From: Flavobacterium pallidum | GTDB taxonomy: Bacteria > Bacteroidota > Bacteroidia > Flavobacteriales > Flavobacteriaceae | Direction of reading: 5' to 3' | Assembly: GCF_003097535.1 (NCBI RefSeq) | Contig: NZ_CP029187.1 | Span: 1,922,001-1,986,000, forward strand | DNA: 64,000 nt | Shown here: one piece after another, positions 33,294 to 42,380 of the stretch | How the letters are laid out: the number at the start of each line of letters is the position of its first letter | How positions within the stretch are numbered: the stretch's first letter is position 1 | Program-made: the position numbers and the translations under genes | Notes under the pieces: model-generated | What the model was told of the DNA's origin: nothing | Databases searched by the model: none | What the model saw: only the letters and a program-made list of their open reading frames with translations

Positions 33294-33792
33294 ACTGGTG
33301 CGTTTTAATAATTTGTTCTTTAATCGTCTTGCGCGCCCTGTTCAGGGTCACCCTTGCCGTAACTTCGGTGATGTCCAGGATTTCTGCAATCTGTGCGAAT
33401 TCATAGTGTTCGATATCACGCATGTGCAACACTAATTTCTGTTGCTCAGGAAGCTGGTTCACAATCCTGCCGATCCATTTCAGGCTGTCGGAAGATTCAA
33501 GGTCCTTCTGGTAATCTTTTCCATGAATTGCAAAATCATTGTGAACAATCTGCAGGTGCTTTGTTGCCCTGTTTGATTTGAGCTGGTCCAGGCAGTAATT
33601 TTTTGTCATGGTCATGGCCAGTGCTTCAATGCTGCGGTATTCATTTAACCTTTCATTCATCGCCCAAAGTTTCATGATGACTTCCTGCGTAGCGTCTTCG
33701 GCTTCTTCATTGCTGATCAGCAAACGCTTTGCAAAGCGGAACATTTTGCTCCTGAGCGGATTGATGATGGCAATAAAATCGCTTTGGGTCAT
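33280..33792 (-). CDS. ECF-type RNA polymerase sigma factor
   Basis: 170 residues. Region 2: SKMFRFAKRLLISNEEAEDATQEVIMKLW; region 4: LPEQQKLVLHMRDIEHYEFAQIAEILDITEVTARVTLNRARK. Standard length for an ECF sigma factor. First gene of the operon with a putative anti-sigma factor and two DUF4252 proteins. Its stop overlaps the next gene by 14 bases. Confidence 0.9.
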   Translation of the reverse strand: MTQSDFIAIINPLRSKMFRFAKRLLISNEEAEDATQEVIMKLWAMNERLNEYRSIEALAMTMTKNYCLDQLKSNRATKHLQIVHNDFAIHGKDYQKDLESSDSLKWIGRIVNQLPEQQKLVLHMRDIEHYEFAQIAEILDITEVTARVTLNRARKTIKEQIIKTHQYGTA

Positions 33793-33906
33793 CGGTAAGT
33801 TTGGTCGGTTATGAAGTCAAGACGAAGGTGCCTGATTTTTGTTACAAAGAATTAAAAATAAAATTAAAGTATTAAATTTACGTTCACACTTAAAAGTGCC
33901 ATTGCT

Positions 33907-35385
33907 ATGAAAAGAACTTATAAATACCTGATTTTACTGTTTTTGGGCGTGCTTGGTTTCCAGGCATGCGATGATATGGATGATAAAGTTGCCTCAGTAC
34001 CGGAAGGCCTTGAAGTGGAAAGCTTCATTTACCGTGGGCTGAACCTTTATTACCTATGGAAAGCTGACGTCCCGGATCTGGCTGACGACCGCTTTGAGAA
34101 CCAGGAACAAAAAAATGCATTCCTGGCCGCAGCGGGTGGTCCGGGGAACCTATTCCAGGACCTGCTTTACAGGCCGTCGAGCAAATTTCCAAATGATCCC
34201 GTGGACCGTTTCAGTGTGCTCTTTGATGATTATGTTGCGCTTGAAAATCTTTTTGCCGGGGTAACAAAAAATAATGGGGTCGATTTTGGATTAAAGCGAA
34301 TAAACGGCGGCAGCCAGGTCTTCGGCTGGGTACGGTATATCATTCCCGGTTCAGATGCGGCTACAAAGGATATTCACCGCGGCGATATGTTCTATGCCGT
34401 GGATGGCGTCCCGCTATTTTCGAACAGCCCAACCGACGATAACCTCGATTTACTGGCCAAGGAAACATATACATTGAGCCTTGCTGATTATGACGGCGGG
34501 AATATTACACCAAATGGACGTACTGTAACGCTGACAAAAACACAGCTTACAGAAAATCCAGTGTTCGATGCCCGGGTAATTACTACCGGAAACCATAAGA
34601 TTGCCTATCTGGCTTATAACGGTTTTACGGCAAATTTCGATTCCCAACTCAACGATGCTTTTGCCCAATTCCTTAGTGCAGATGCTACTGATCTTGTATT
34701 GGATTTAAGATACAATTCCGGTGGTTCTGTCCGCACGGCAACGCGGCTTGCCAGTATGGTTACCGGACAGTTTAACGGGCAGCTGTTCGCAAAGCAACAG
34801 TGGAATGAAGAAGTGCAGGCGGCCTTTGAAGACATGAACCCACAGGCATTGGTAAATAATTTTACGAATTCCATTGGCAGCACAAGCATCAATAGTCTGA
34901 ACCTGACAAAAGTCTACATCCTTACATCCAGAGGAACAGCATCAGCCAGTGAGCTTGTCATTAATGGGTTAAAACCTTATATTGATGTAGTACAAATTGG
35001 GGATAAAACCACCGGAAAAAATGTGGGCTCTATTACCTTATATGATTCACCTGCGCTTGTCAATAAAGACAATGTCTCGAACAAGCATAAATATGCAATG
35101 CAACCTTTGGTTTTTAAAACGACCAATGCTGAAGGATTCGGCGAGTATGCAAACGGCCTGCCTCCAACGGTTCCGCTGTTAGAGGATCTTGGAAACCTCG
35201 GTCAACTGGGAGATGTAAACGAACCTTTGCTTAGTACCGCCATCGGGTTGATTACTTCAAATGGAAGAAGGATCCATCAAAACCCTTCAGACCAGACGCG
35301 TGATTTCAAAGATTCTAAATCCATCAGGCGTTTCGGGACAGATATGTACCTTGAGGAAGTTCCTGCCGGAATCGTCCGCAGATAA
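33907..35385 (+). CDS. S41-family C-terminal processing peptidase, lipoprotein
   Basis: 492 residues from MKRTYKYLILLFLGVLGFQACDD, a lipobox (FQAC). A PDZ-like domain at ~115-215 (RYIIPGSDAATKDIHRGDMFYAVDGV) precedes the peptidase domain; the catalytic Ser is in TSRGTASASELVINGL and the Lys in GDKTTGKNVGS, the Ser-Lys dyad of the S41 (CtpA/tail-specific) family. Acts in the periplasm or at the outer membrane. Monocistronic with a strong terminator. Confidence 0.9.
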   Translation: MKRTYKYLILLFLGVLGFQACDDMDDKVASVPEGLEVESFIYRGLNLYYLWKADVPDLADDRFENQEQKNAFLAAAGGPGNLFQDLLYRPSSKFPNDPVDRFSVLFDDYVALENLFAGVTKNNGVDFGLKRINGGSQVFGWVRYIIPGSDAATKDIHRGDMFYAVDGVPLFSNSPTDDNLDLLAKETYTLSLADYDGGNITPNGRTVTLTKTQLTENPVFDARVITTGNHKIAYLAYNGFTANFDSQLNDAFAQFLSADATDLVLDLRYNSGGSVRTATRLASMVTGQFNGQLFAKQQWNEEVQAAFEDMNPQALVNNFTNSIGSTSINSLNLTKVYILTSRGTASASELVINGLKPYIDVVQIGDKTTGKNVGSITLYDSPALVNKDNVSNKHKYAMQPLVFKTTNAEGFGEYANGLPPTVPLLEDLGNLGQLGDVNEPLLSTAIGLITSNGRRIHQNPSDQTRDFKDSKSIRRFGTDMYLEEVPAGIVRR

Positions 35386-35390
35386 TAAAT

Positions 35391-35421
35391 AAAAAAGGCT
35401 TTCGTTGTGAAAGCCTTTTTT
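35391..35421. terminator. Bidirectional terminator between S41 peptidase and the BtuG-like gene
   Basis: AAAAAAGGCTTTC / GAAAGCCTTTTTT with a 5-base loop between two converging genes. Confidence 0.9.
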
Positions 35422-35436
35422 AAATCTCGTTTTTAT

Positions 35437-36468
35437 TTAGTTGAAATAAAATCCGTTCGGGATCAATCCCACTGTAAATTGATTTTGGAGCGCTCCTGCG
35501 AGGGAGTAAATAAACGCTTTTCCATCAGATACGTAATCTTTCGCATCTGAAATATAAATTTTATTATTGTCTACCGCAAACCCGTACAAAGTAGTCGCAT
35601 CTGATGTAAATAAGGGTGTGCTACCAACAGTTGTGGCGTTCAAAGGGGCGGAAAAAACATCAGAATTCACGGTGAAATACAATTTGCCGTTCTCAATATC
35701 CAGGTTTTGGGCATTCACCAATCCATCAGCCAGCGTGATTGTTCCTGTAATCTGGTTGTTGGAAAGGTTGATTTTAACAATCGTACTCGGATCTGCATAG
35801 TTCGAACAAAGCACATATAAAGTATTGTTGTCTTCTGCCATCGATGTAGGTGAAAGCGTGGTTTCCAAAGTAGAAATTATCGCGCCGTTTGCAGGATTCA
35901 TTACGGTTACCGAATGCCCTTCGCCGTAATTCCCGTTGCCGATATATAATTTTCCGTTTTCTTCCAAAATCCTGTCGGCGATGGCATTTACGGGAAAAGT
36001 AGTTTCCACTGCATAAGTGTCAAGGTTGATGACCGTAACGAAATCGTCGGTCAGGCTCCCGAAAGTGGCCAGGTTGGTCACATAAGCCTTACCGTCAACA
36101 ACCACACCATATCTTGGTACTGAAAGATTGGTTTCTATCTTATCAATCACCTTGAAGGTATAACGGTTTACAACAGTTATCTTATTGGAGCCATTCGAAA
36201 TGATAAAAGCCTTATCACCATTGAAGAAAATGGATTGCACATAGCCACCCAGGCCATCACCTGCATTTTCAGCACCATATACATTTTGCTGTGTCGTAAC
36301 CATATCATCACCGATAAACGTTACTGAACCTGCTGTCCCGCTGCCTTCATTGACAACCAGAATGCCATTGTCATAGGCTCCAAGTGGTGCCGAATTATCA
36401 GAATCATCACAGGAAACCAAAAACAGGGAACCGGCAAGCATTGCGAAAAAAAATTTTGTGAACTTCAT
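35437..36468 (-). CDS. BtuG-like cobalamin-binding beta-propeller lipoprotein
   Basis: 343 residues with signal peptide and lipobox (MKFTKFFFAMLAGSLFLVSC). Repeats such as VVNRYTFKVIDKIETNLSVP, TVINLDTYAVETTFPV and VKINLSNNQITGTI form a seven-bladed YVTN/DUF5074-type propeller. BtuG of Bacteroides is such a surface lipoprotein; it binds B12 with very high affinity and sits on BtuB. Here the gene follows the riboswitch-controlled TonB receptor after 3 bases, the same gene pair. Function inferred from fold and context. Confidence 0.82.
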   Translation of the reverse strand: MKFTKFFFAMLAGSLFLVSCDDSDNSAPLGAYDNGILVVNEGSGTAGSVTFIGDDMVTTQQNVYGAENAGDGLGGYVQSIFFNGDKAFIISNGSNKITVVNRYTFKVIDKIETNLSVPRYGVVVDGKAYVTNLATFGSLTDDFVTVINLDTYAVETTFPVNAIADRILEENGKLYIGNGNYGEGHSVTVMNPANGAIISTLETTLSPTSMAEDNNTLYVLCSNYADPSTIVKINLSNNQITGTITLADGLVNAQNLDIENGKLYFTVNSDVFSAPLNATTVGSTPLFTSDATTLYGFAVDNNKIYISDAKDYVSDGKAFIYSLAGALQNQFTVGLIPNGFYFN

Positions 36469-36471
36469 TGT

Positions 36472-38304
36472 TTAAAATTTAAGGGTTAGGTATATATTAA
36501 AATTTCGTTGTGGCATATAACGGCCTTCCTTGCTTTGGTAATTTTCATCCCACAGGTTGCGAACGTTAACCCCCAGTTTGTAAGTGTCTCTTTTACCGAA
36601 ATCATACGCCAGTCCGGTATCGGTGACATTATAGTAAGAAACGATTTTCGTCGGGCTGTTGTCAGTTTGGATGTAAACTTTGTCTGTAAAAAGATGTTGT
36701 ACCGTAAAGGACCATTTCCGGAAACTATAGCCTGCCGAAGCTGTAATTTTATGAAAAGGCACGTAAATCAATTGCTTTCCCGTTTCGGCATTTTCAGATT
36801 GGTTGTAAGCGTAAAGCACATTGGCTTCTATCGTATGAAAATTGATTTTTTTGTTCCAATGCAAAGCCGTTTCCACTCCGTTTATCTTCACTTTGTTGGT
36901 GTTTTGGGGCGCAAAAACACCATTGGATCCGGGAATCCAGCGAATCATATCCCTGATGTCCATATGATATGCAGTAATGGAAATATTGAAACCCTTTAGC
37001 TTGAATTCATTCCCGATCTCACTTTGTATTGAAGTTTCCGGCTTTAAATCAGGGTTGCCGAGGCCATCCCAATACAAGTCATTGAATGTCGGGATGCGGA
37101 AGTTTTTCGAAATATTGGCTTTTAAGCTGTAGTTTTTGGTAATGTTGTAAAGCGTTCCTGCAGAAAAAAGCAACGGGCTTTCATAGTTGTCCGTAATTTC
37201 CTTTTTCAACCCGGCTTCATATTTCAGTTTTTCCGAAAGCCTGTGGCTCATCAGCAATGCGGCTGAAGCAATATTGCGGTTTTCTTTGATATTTTCAGAA
37301 ACACGGCCATAATCCCGGGTAAAATCCAAAATACTGTTCAAACGTATTTTTTCATTGACATCAAAAGACAAATCGTATTTGCCTGTAAAACGCTGCGATT
37401 TCCCAAATGTGTACGCATCACTTTGGATATTTTCATAATATTGATAACGTTCGGTAAGCAAAGCGACCTTAGTCCGGGAAGCAAAACGCCCGGCGAAGTG
37501 ATCCCATTCCAGCAAATGCCATGTGTTGGAATCACGGTATTTTGTCTTCGTATCCGAGGGCGAAATCAAGGCAAAATGGCGTTCGCCGTCATAAATGCGG
37601 GTGTAAAACTTCAGGAAATCATTTCCGCCTAAGCGGTAACCGAAATTGGCATTGAAACCGATATTGCGGTACTGGCCATTCTCATTTTTAAACTCCGGAT
37701 TAGGGTATGGATAATCATTGTCCGAATAGTTTGCGGAAAAACTGAATTGGGAACTGAATTTGTCTGTTCCGTATTGCAGGCGATATGCCAAAGCCGCTGT
37801 GTTGAAACTCGCGTACGCAGCATGAATATTGTTCGAGAATGATTTCCCGAAAACCATATCGTTGTTCAGGCTGACCGCCCCGCCAATCGCACTGCTGCCA
37901 TACAACACACTGCCACCGCCTGCACGTACCGAAATAGAATTAAAATCAGATCCCGAAATGGTGTTGAAATCCGTTTGCCCGTTCAATTGTGAATTGACGT
38001 TGATCCCGTTCCAAATCACGCTCGTTTGCTCTGCAGTCGTACCACGGAAGGAAGGGGAGGAGACCATGCCCAGGCCGTTTTCCTTAAAATAAATAAATGA
38101 ATTGTGATTGAGCAGTGCCGTTAGTGAAGATTGATTCGCTTCAATTACAGAATCATTCAGGACCAAAACGGATTGCGAACTACTGAAATGCTTCAGCTGG
38201 CTGTCAGAAACCGTCACTTCCTCCAATACAATGGTCGTTTGCTGTGCGCAAAGGCTTTGGCACAAAAAATAGAAACAAAATAAGAAAGCGTGTCTGCAAG
38301 TCAT
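36472..38304 (-). CDS. TonB-dependent outer-membrane receptor, BtuB-like
   Basis: 610 residues: signal peptide (to about residue 20, ...CQSLCAQ), plug domain (EEVTVSDSQLKHFSSSQSVL, then GTTAEQTSVIWNGINVNSQLN and GGGSVLYGSSAIGGAVSL), and a 22-strand-type barrel ending in the aromatic residue of NIYLTLKF. Length fits BtuB, which is shorter than the sugar-import SusC family. The cobalamin riboswitch lies just upstream, and the BtuG-like lipoprotein follows, so the substrate is very probably cobalamin. Confidence 0.9.
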   Translation of the reverse strand: MTCRHAFLFCFYFLCQSLCAQQTTIVLEEVTVSDSQLKHFSSSQSVLVLNDSVIEANQSSLTALLNHNSFIYFKENGLGMVSSPSFRGTTAEQTSVIWNGINVNSQLNGQTDFNTISGSDFNSISVRAGGGSVLYGSSAIGGAVSLNNDMVFGKSFSNNIHAAYASFNTAALAYRLQYGTDKFSSQFSFSANYSDNDYPYPNPEFKNENGQYRNIGFNANFGYRLGGNDFLKFYTRIYDGERHFALISPSDTKTKYRDSNTWHLLEWDHFAGRFASRTKVALLTERYQYYENIQSDAYTFGKSQRFTGKYDLSFDVNEKIRLNSILDFTRDYGRVSENIKENRNIASAALLMSHRLSEKLKYEAGLKKEITDNYESPLLFSAGTLYNITKNYSLKANISKNFRIPTFNDLYWDGLGNPDLKPETSIQSEIGNEFKLKGFNISITAYHMDIRDMIRWIPGSNGVFAPQNTNKVKINGVETALHWNKKINFHTIEANVLYAYNQSENAETGKQLIYVPFHKITASAGYSFRKWSFTVQHLFTDKVYIQTDNSPTKIVSYYNVTDTGLAYDFGKRDTYKLGVNVRNLWDENYQSKEGRYMPQRNFNIYLTLKF

Positions 38305-38350
38305 TATCCAGCCTTTCTTCCCGAAGGCGCGGTATTGGTTAATGAAAAAA

Positions 38351-38540
38351 GGCAGGTCTCCTGGCTTGCGTCCTGTTGCTGCCTTCCCGGTAGAATTTCA
38401 AATTTCAAATTATAAATTACGAGTATAGCCGTAATTCATAATTTCTGATTCATAATTCAATTCCAGTGGCTTTGCGGTACAACAGGCTTTTTAGCTTACA
38501 GTTGCGGGAACAGCTTAGGTCTTGAACCTAATTCCCTTTT
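38351..38540 (-). ncRNA. Cobalamin (adenosylcobalamin) riboswitch
   Basis: On the minus strand, from 38540 down: AAAAGGGAATTAGGTTC, then CTGTTCCCGCAACTGTAAGC, AAAGCCACTGGAA, ACCGGGAAGGCAGCAACAGG and ACGCAAGCCAGGAGACCTGC. These are the conserved blocks of the cobalamin riboswitch in order. A variable arm between GCCACTG and CGGGAAGG is enlarged by a dispersed repeat (38407-38444). It lies 47 bases before the BtuB-like start codon and should lower expression when B12 is abundant. Translational control is more likely than termination, but the T-run after ACCTGCC leaves both open. Confidence 0.95.
38407..38444. repeat. Dispersed AT-rich hairpin inside the riboswitch arm
   Basis: AAATTAT-x-AATTACG (38407-38421) pairs with CGTAATT-x-ATAATTT (38430-38444) around the loop AGTATAGC. 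The segment to about 38460 closely matches 47531-47570. Confidence 0.7.
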
Positions 38541-38545
38541 AATGC

Positions 38546-38566
38546 GATTGCTGAAAGCCAGCAATC
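38546..38566 (-). other. Leader hairpin 5' of the riboswitch
   Basis: GATTGCTG / CAGCAATC, perfect 8-bp stem with a 5-base loop, in the transcribed leader between the promoter and the riboswitch core. Confidence 0.5.
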
Positions 38567-38583
38567 ACAACCTTAATCCGCCG

Positions 38584-38591
38584 CAAATATA
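38584..38591 (-). promoter_or_regulatory. -7 element of the btuB-like transcript
   Basis: TATATTTG on the minus strand, about 40 bases upstream of the riboswitch core; no good -33 TTG found. Confidence 0.5.
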
Positions 38592-38653
38592 GGCTGAATA
38601 TTGCGATTATGAAATTTGAAAGCCGAATTCTTTCAAAAAACCGCCTTTACTTC

Positions 38654-38661
38654 TACCTTTG
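38654..38661 (+). promoter_or_regulatory. -7 element of the ABC transporter operon
   Basis: TACCTTTG, 21 bases before the ATG at 38683. The riboswitch is on the other strand and would not act on this transcript. Confidence 0.5.
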
Positions 38662-38682
38662 CCTTGCTTTTAAACCTTCCCC

Positions 38683-39825
38683 ATGAAAAAAAACTTCCTG
38701 AAATTTTTATTATTACTGCTTGTTTCCCTGAGTTTTTCCTGTGCGAAAAATGAAAAGCCTGCTAAAGCCGGAATGCCATCAGGCACAAACGTGATAAAGT
38801 ATGCAAAGGGCCTTGCCATCAGTCATTACGAAGGTTTTTCGATTGTGAAAGTCACCAATCCGTGGCCGAAAGCAAATAAGGATTACACTTATATCCTTTA
38901 TAAAAAAAATACCGTCATTCCCGACAGCCTGAAACAATTTACTTCGGTTCAGGTCCCGATAAAATCAGTTGTGGTCACTTCCACGACGCACATTCCGTCA
39001 TTGGATATGCTGGGTGTCGAAAATTCATTGGTCGGGTTTCCTAACCTTGGTTATATTTCATCAGAAAAAATCCGGACACGCATTGAAGCGAGGCAAATAA
39101 AGGAACTCGGCTCAAACCAAAGCCTGAATACCGAAGTGCTGATCGGGCTTTCGCCTGATGTTATCGTTGGCTATGGCATCGATAACAACAACCCGACGCT
39201 CGACAATTTGCAGCGCGCCGGACTGAAGGTATTGCTGAATGGCGACTGGAATGAGCAAACGCCCTTAGGCAAAGCCGAATGGATTAAATTCTTCGGTACT
39301 TTATACGATAAGGATGCTGAAGCTGAAAAACTGTTTTCAGCGATTGAAAAAGAATACAACACGACAATGGCCATGGTCAAGAAAGTAAAAACAAAACCAA
39401 CGGTTCTGGCCGGAGCTGTTTATGAAAACCAATGGTACCTGCCTGAAGGCAACAGTTGGGGGGCGCAATTCATCGCTCAGGCTGGAGGAGATTATTTATG
39501 GGAGGATTCCAAAGGCACGGGAAGTTTGTCGCTACCTTTTGAAGTCGTATTTGAAAAAGCCAAAAATGCCAGATTCTGGATTGGCCCCGGGCAATTTACA
39601 TCATTGAAGGAAATGGCCGATGCCAATGCGAATTACAAAGCATTTGATGCTTATAAGAACAAAACCATTTACTCCTTCAGTTCAAAGAAAGGTAAAACAG
39701 GCGGAATCATATTCTATGAACTGGCACCGAATCGGCCCGACTTGGTCCTGAAGGATATGGTGAAGATCCTGCATCCTGAACTGTTACAGGATTATAAACT
39801 TTATTTCTTCGAGCAACTGCAATAA
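38683..39825 (+). CDS. ABC transporter substrate-binding lipoprotein, BtuF-like
   Basis: 380 residues starting MKKNFLKFLLLLLVSLSFSC with a lipobox. Two-lobed periplasmic binding protein of the B12/iron-siderophore class: first lobe with VVVTSTTHIPSLDMLGVENS and LIGLSPDVIVGYG, second with LAGAVYENQWYLPEGNSWG and FWIGPGQFTSLKEM. First of three tightly overlapping ABC genes (stop/start TAATG). Cobalamin is the likely ligand because of the adjacent riboswitch-controlled receptor; a siderophore cannot be excluded. Confidence 0.85.
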   Translation: MKKNFLKFLLLLLVSLSFSCAKNEKPAKAGMPSGTNVIKYAKGLAISHYEGFSIVKVTNPWPKANKDYTYILYKKNTVIPDSLKQFTSVQVPIKSVVVTSTTHIPSLDMLGVENSLVGFPNLGYISSEKIRTRIEARQIKELGSNQSLNTEVLIGLSPDVIVGYGIDNNNPTLDNLQRAGLKVLLNGDWNEQTPLGKAEWIKFFGTLYDKDAEAEKLFSAIEKEYNTTMAMVKKVKTKPTVLAGAVYENQWYLPEGNSWGAQFIAQAGGDYLWEDSKGTGSLSLPFEVVFEKAKNARFWIGPGQFTSLKEMADANANYKAFDAYKNKTIYSFSSKKGKTGGIIFYELAPNRPDLVLKDMVKILHPELLQDYKLYFFEQLQ

Positions 39826-40856
39826 TGCACCGATCCAAACGACATATTACTTTATTCCTGCTGCTTTTTGGCGTTACGATATTATTTTTTTTATTGGACA
39901 TTAGCTTCGGACCGCTTAAAATTCCGGTTCAGGATGTATTCCGGAGCCTTGCAGGAAAAAAAGCATCGAAAGATACCTGGGAATTCATCATCCTCAATTA
40001 CCGCCTGCCGAAAGCCATTACGGCAATGTTGGTCGGGATGGGATTATCTGTTAGTGGCTTGCTGATGCAGACATTGTTTCGGAATCCTTTAGCGGGGCCT
40101 GATGTATTGGGACTTAGTTCCGGTTCGGGGCTGGGTGTGGCATTTGTGATTATGGGCGCCGGAATGCTGCCGGGTGCTGTGAGTATGTTCCTGATTTCCT
40201 CTTATGGCGTCATATTGGCTTCCTGCCTCGGAAGTTTTGCAGTATTGATGACATTGCTGTTTGTGGCAAGGAAGCTGCGTGATACCTCCGCAACATTGAT
40301 CGTCGGGTTGATGTTCGGGAGCTTCAGCAGCGCGATTGTGGGCGTTCTTACCTATTTCAGCACGGCGGAACAATTGCAGAAATATACTTTTTGGGCATTA
40401 GGCAATTTAGGAAACCTTTCCTGGATTTCGATATCGATTTTGGCGACCGCCATACTTTTAGGTTTGGTTTTAAGTATTGCAAGCGTCAAGTCGCTTAATG
40501 CGATGCTTTTGGGGGATAATTATGCCCGTAGCCTGGGAATGGATTTAAAGAAATCAAGGTTGCTGATTATTTTTTCGACCAGTATTCTGGCGGGTAGTAT
40601 TACCGCATTTGCCGGTCCCATTGCGTTTATCGGGCTTGCCGTCCCGCATATGGCAAAGTTGGTATTCCAGACCAGCGAACACCGCATCCTGTTTGGGGCT
40701 ACGTTGTTGTGCGGCGCGATCATCATGTTGCTTTGCGATATGTTATGCCAGTTTCCAGGTTCGGAAACGGTATTGCCGATTAATGCCATTACTTCCATTA
40801 TTGGGGCACCGATGGTGATCTGGCTTGTGATGCGTAAACGAAAAATCATCAACTGA
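39825..40856 (+). CDS. ABC transporter permease, BtuC/FecCD family
   Basis: 343 residues with about ten transmembrane helices. Family motifs: NYRLPKAITAMLVGMGLSVS near the N-terminus, GLLMQTLFRNPLAGPDVLG, and AFAGPIAFIGLAVPHMAKL in the second half. Forms the membrane channel with the binding protein and ATPase encoded on either side. Start overlaps the previous stop by one base (TAATG). Confidence 0.92.
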   Translation: MHRSKRHITLFLLLFGVTILFFLLDISFGPLKIPVQDVFRSLAGKKASKDTWEFIILNYRLPKAITAMLVGMGLSVSGLLMQTLFRNPLAGPDVLGLSSGSGLGVAFVIMGAGMLPGAVSMFLISSYGVILASCLGSFAVLMTLLFVARKLRDTSATLIVGLMFGSFSSAIVGVLTYFSTAEQLQKYTFWALGNLGNLSWISISILATAILLGLVLSIASVKSLNAMLLGDNYARSLGMDLKKSRLLIIFSTSILAGSITAFAGPIAFIGLAVPHMAKLVFQTSEHRILFGATLLCGAIIMLLCDMLCQFPGSETVLPINAITSIIGAPMVIWLVMRKRKIIN

Positions 40857-41638
40857 TGGAAAAAGACAGCATACTTTACACCCAAAACCTCAGTATCGGC
40901 TATCAGCAGAAAAATGGGAATATTGTAGTAGCGTCCGAAATCAATATCGCACTGAAAGCTGGAATGCTGATGACCATCGCAGGAGCAAACGGCATTGGAA
41001 AATCGACATTGCTTCGGACACTTACAGGAATACAACACCCTTTGAGCGGAAAAGTCATTTTGGATGGAGCGCCATTAGATGATTGCACGCCGTTGGCTTT
41101 GGCACAAAAAATAAGCGTGGTCCTTACAGAAAAACTTCCACCTGGAAATCTTACGGTGTATGAAATTATCGCGTTGGGGCGGCAGCCATACACGAATTGG
41201 CTCGGTAGCCTTTCAGCTGAGGATAAAACGAAAATCAATCACGCGATTGGTTTGGCAGGAATTTCGGATTTGCTTCATAAAAAGCACTATGAAATCAGTG
41301 ACGGGCAATTGCAGCGTGTGATGATTGCAAGGGCCCTGGCGCAGGACACCCCGATAATCATATTGGATGAGCCGACGACACACCTGGATCTACCTCACAA
41401 AATCAGGTTATTTGCGTTACTTAAAAAATTGGCCACCGAAACCGGGAAATGCATCCTGTTCTCAACACATGATATCGATCTTGCGATTGAAATCAGTGAT
41501 GAAATGATTGTAATGACTCCCGGCCATTTCATCCAGGATGTGCCAAAAAAATTGATTGAAAAGCAGGTTTTTAACGCTCTTTTCGAAAAAGACAATATTC
41601 GGTTTGATGCTGAAAAGGGCCGGTTTGTGATGGATTAG
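40856..41638 (+). CDS. ABC transporter ATP-binding protein, BtuD-like
   Basis: 260 residues. Walker A GANGIGKST (~residues 44-52), signature in the altered form ISDGQLQRVMIARAL, Walker B IIILDEPTTHLDL, H-switch in STHDIDLA. It hydrolyses ATP to drive uptake by the BtuC-like permease. Start overlaps the permease stop by one base (TGATG). The signature motif reads SDGQ instead of the usual SGGQ, a common variant. Confidence 0.92.
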   Translation: MEKDSILYTQNLSIGYQQKNGNIVVASEINIALKAGMLMTIAGANGIGKSTLLRTLTGIQHPLSGKVILDGAPLDDCTPLALAQKISVVLTEKLPPGNLTVYEIIALGRQPYTNWLGSLSAEDKTKINHAIGLAGISDLLHKKHYEISDGQLQRVMIARALAQDTPIIILDEPTTHLDLPHKIRLFALLKKLATETGKCILFSTHDIDLAIEISDEMIVMTPGHFIQDVPKKLIEKQVFNALFEKDNIRFDAEKGRFVMD

Positions 41639-41662
41639 TTTTTAAATAAAGGCGTAAATGGT

Positions 41663-41670
41663 TATCTTTG
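41663..41670 (+). promoter_or_regulatory. -7 element of the gene at 41686
   Basis: TATCTTTG, 15 bases before the ATG. Confidence 0.45.
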
Positions 41671-41685
41671 AGAGAAACGCCAGAT

Positions 41686-42189
41686 ATGAAAAAACTACTT
41701 TTATTCCTCGTATTATATAGCTGCAACGCCGTTACAGCACAAATTAAGATGGAATTATCGCCTTCAGGTTTTAATTCCGTCGAAGGCATGATGCCGAATG
41801 CACCGCTTGTAAATCTTATTGAAACTGCGAAAGGCTGGGCGTATAATTACAATAAAAAAAGCGTCGATGTTTATGACATTACCGCTAATTCCCTGAAAAT
41901 CGACGGTGTAAAGGAAAACGGGTTTTATTACCTCAACCGTGGGCAGAAATATGTCTTCAAGATAAAATATACTCTGGCGGTTTTGTTTGGGGAAAAGACT
42001 TACAAGGTGACTTTCACCATTAATGAAATCCTGGGTAAAGACGATAAACCGCAACAATCAACACTTGCCGACTATTTCACTTCTGAAGGGAAAATCAAGG
42101 AAGATTACACCGAAATGCGGCCGTCACTGGAATACACCGCAAGCCAGATTGTAGGTAATTTCATGGAGAAGATTGCGAGGAGCAATTAA
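41686..42189 (+). CDS. Secreted protein of unknown function
   Basis: 167 residues with a signal peptide (MKKLLLFLVLYSCNAVTAQ). The mature part is mixed alpha/beta with the segments KIDGVKENGFYYLNRGQKY and YTLAVLFGEKTYKVTFTINE; no family recognised. Start set at 41686 rather than six codons earlier because it follows the -7 element and begins the signal peptide. Downstream of the B12 transporter but with its own promoter. Confidence 0.6.
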   Translation: MKKLLLFLVLYSCNAVTAQIKMELSPSGFNSVEGMMPNAPLVNLIETAKGWAYNYNKKSVDVYDITANSLKIDGVKENGFYYLNRGQKYVFKIKYTLAVLFGEKTYKVTFTINEILGKDDKPQQSTLADYFTSEGKIKEDYTEMRPSLEYTASQIVGNFMEKIARSN

Positions 42190-42380
42190 GGCAATCTTGA
42201 ATGACTGTTGAAAATTATGTCTTTCGTAAATATAATCGCGAACAAAGATGAACATAGATGCTGCGTATAATCGTGTACACAAAGCCATACCGGTTTTTTG
42301 AATATGCGAATAAAAAAGATTTGAACTAAAGTAAATTTGGTAAAAAAAAGCTGTAAAAGCAGGACAATCTTAAAAGCGAT

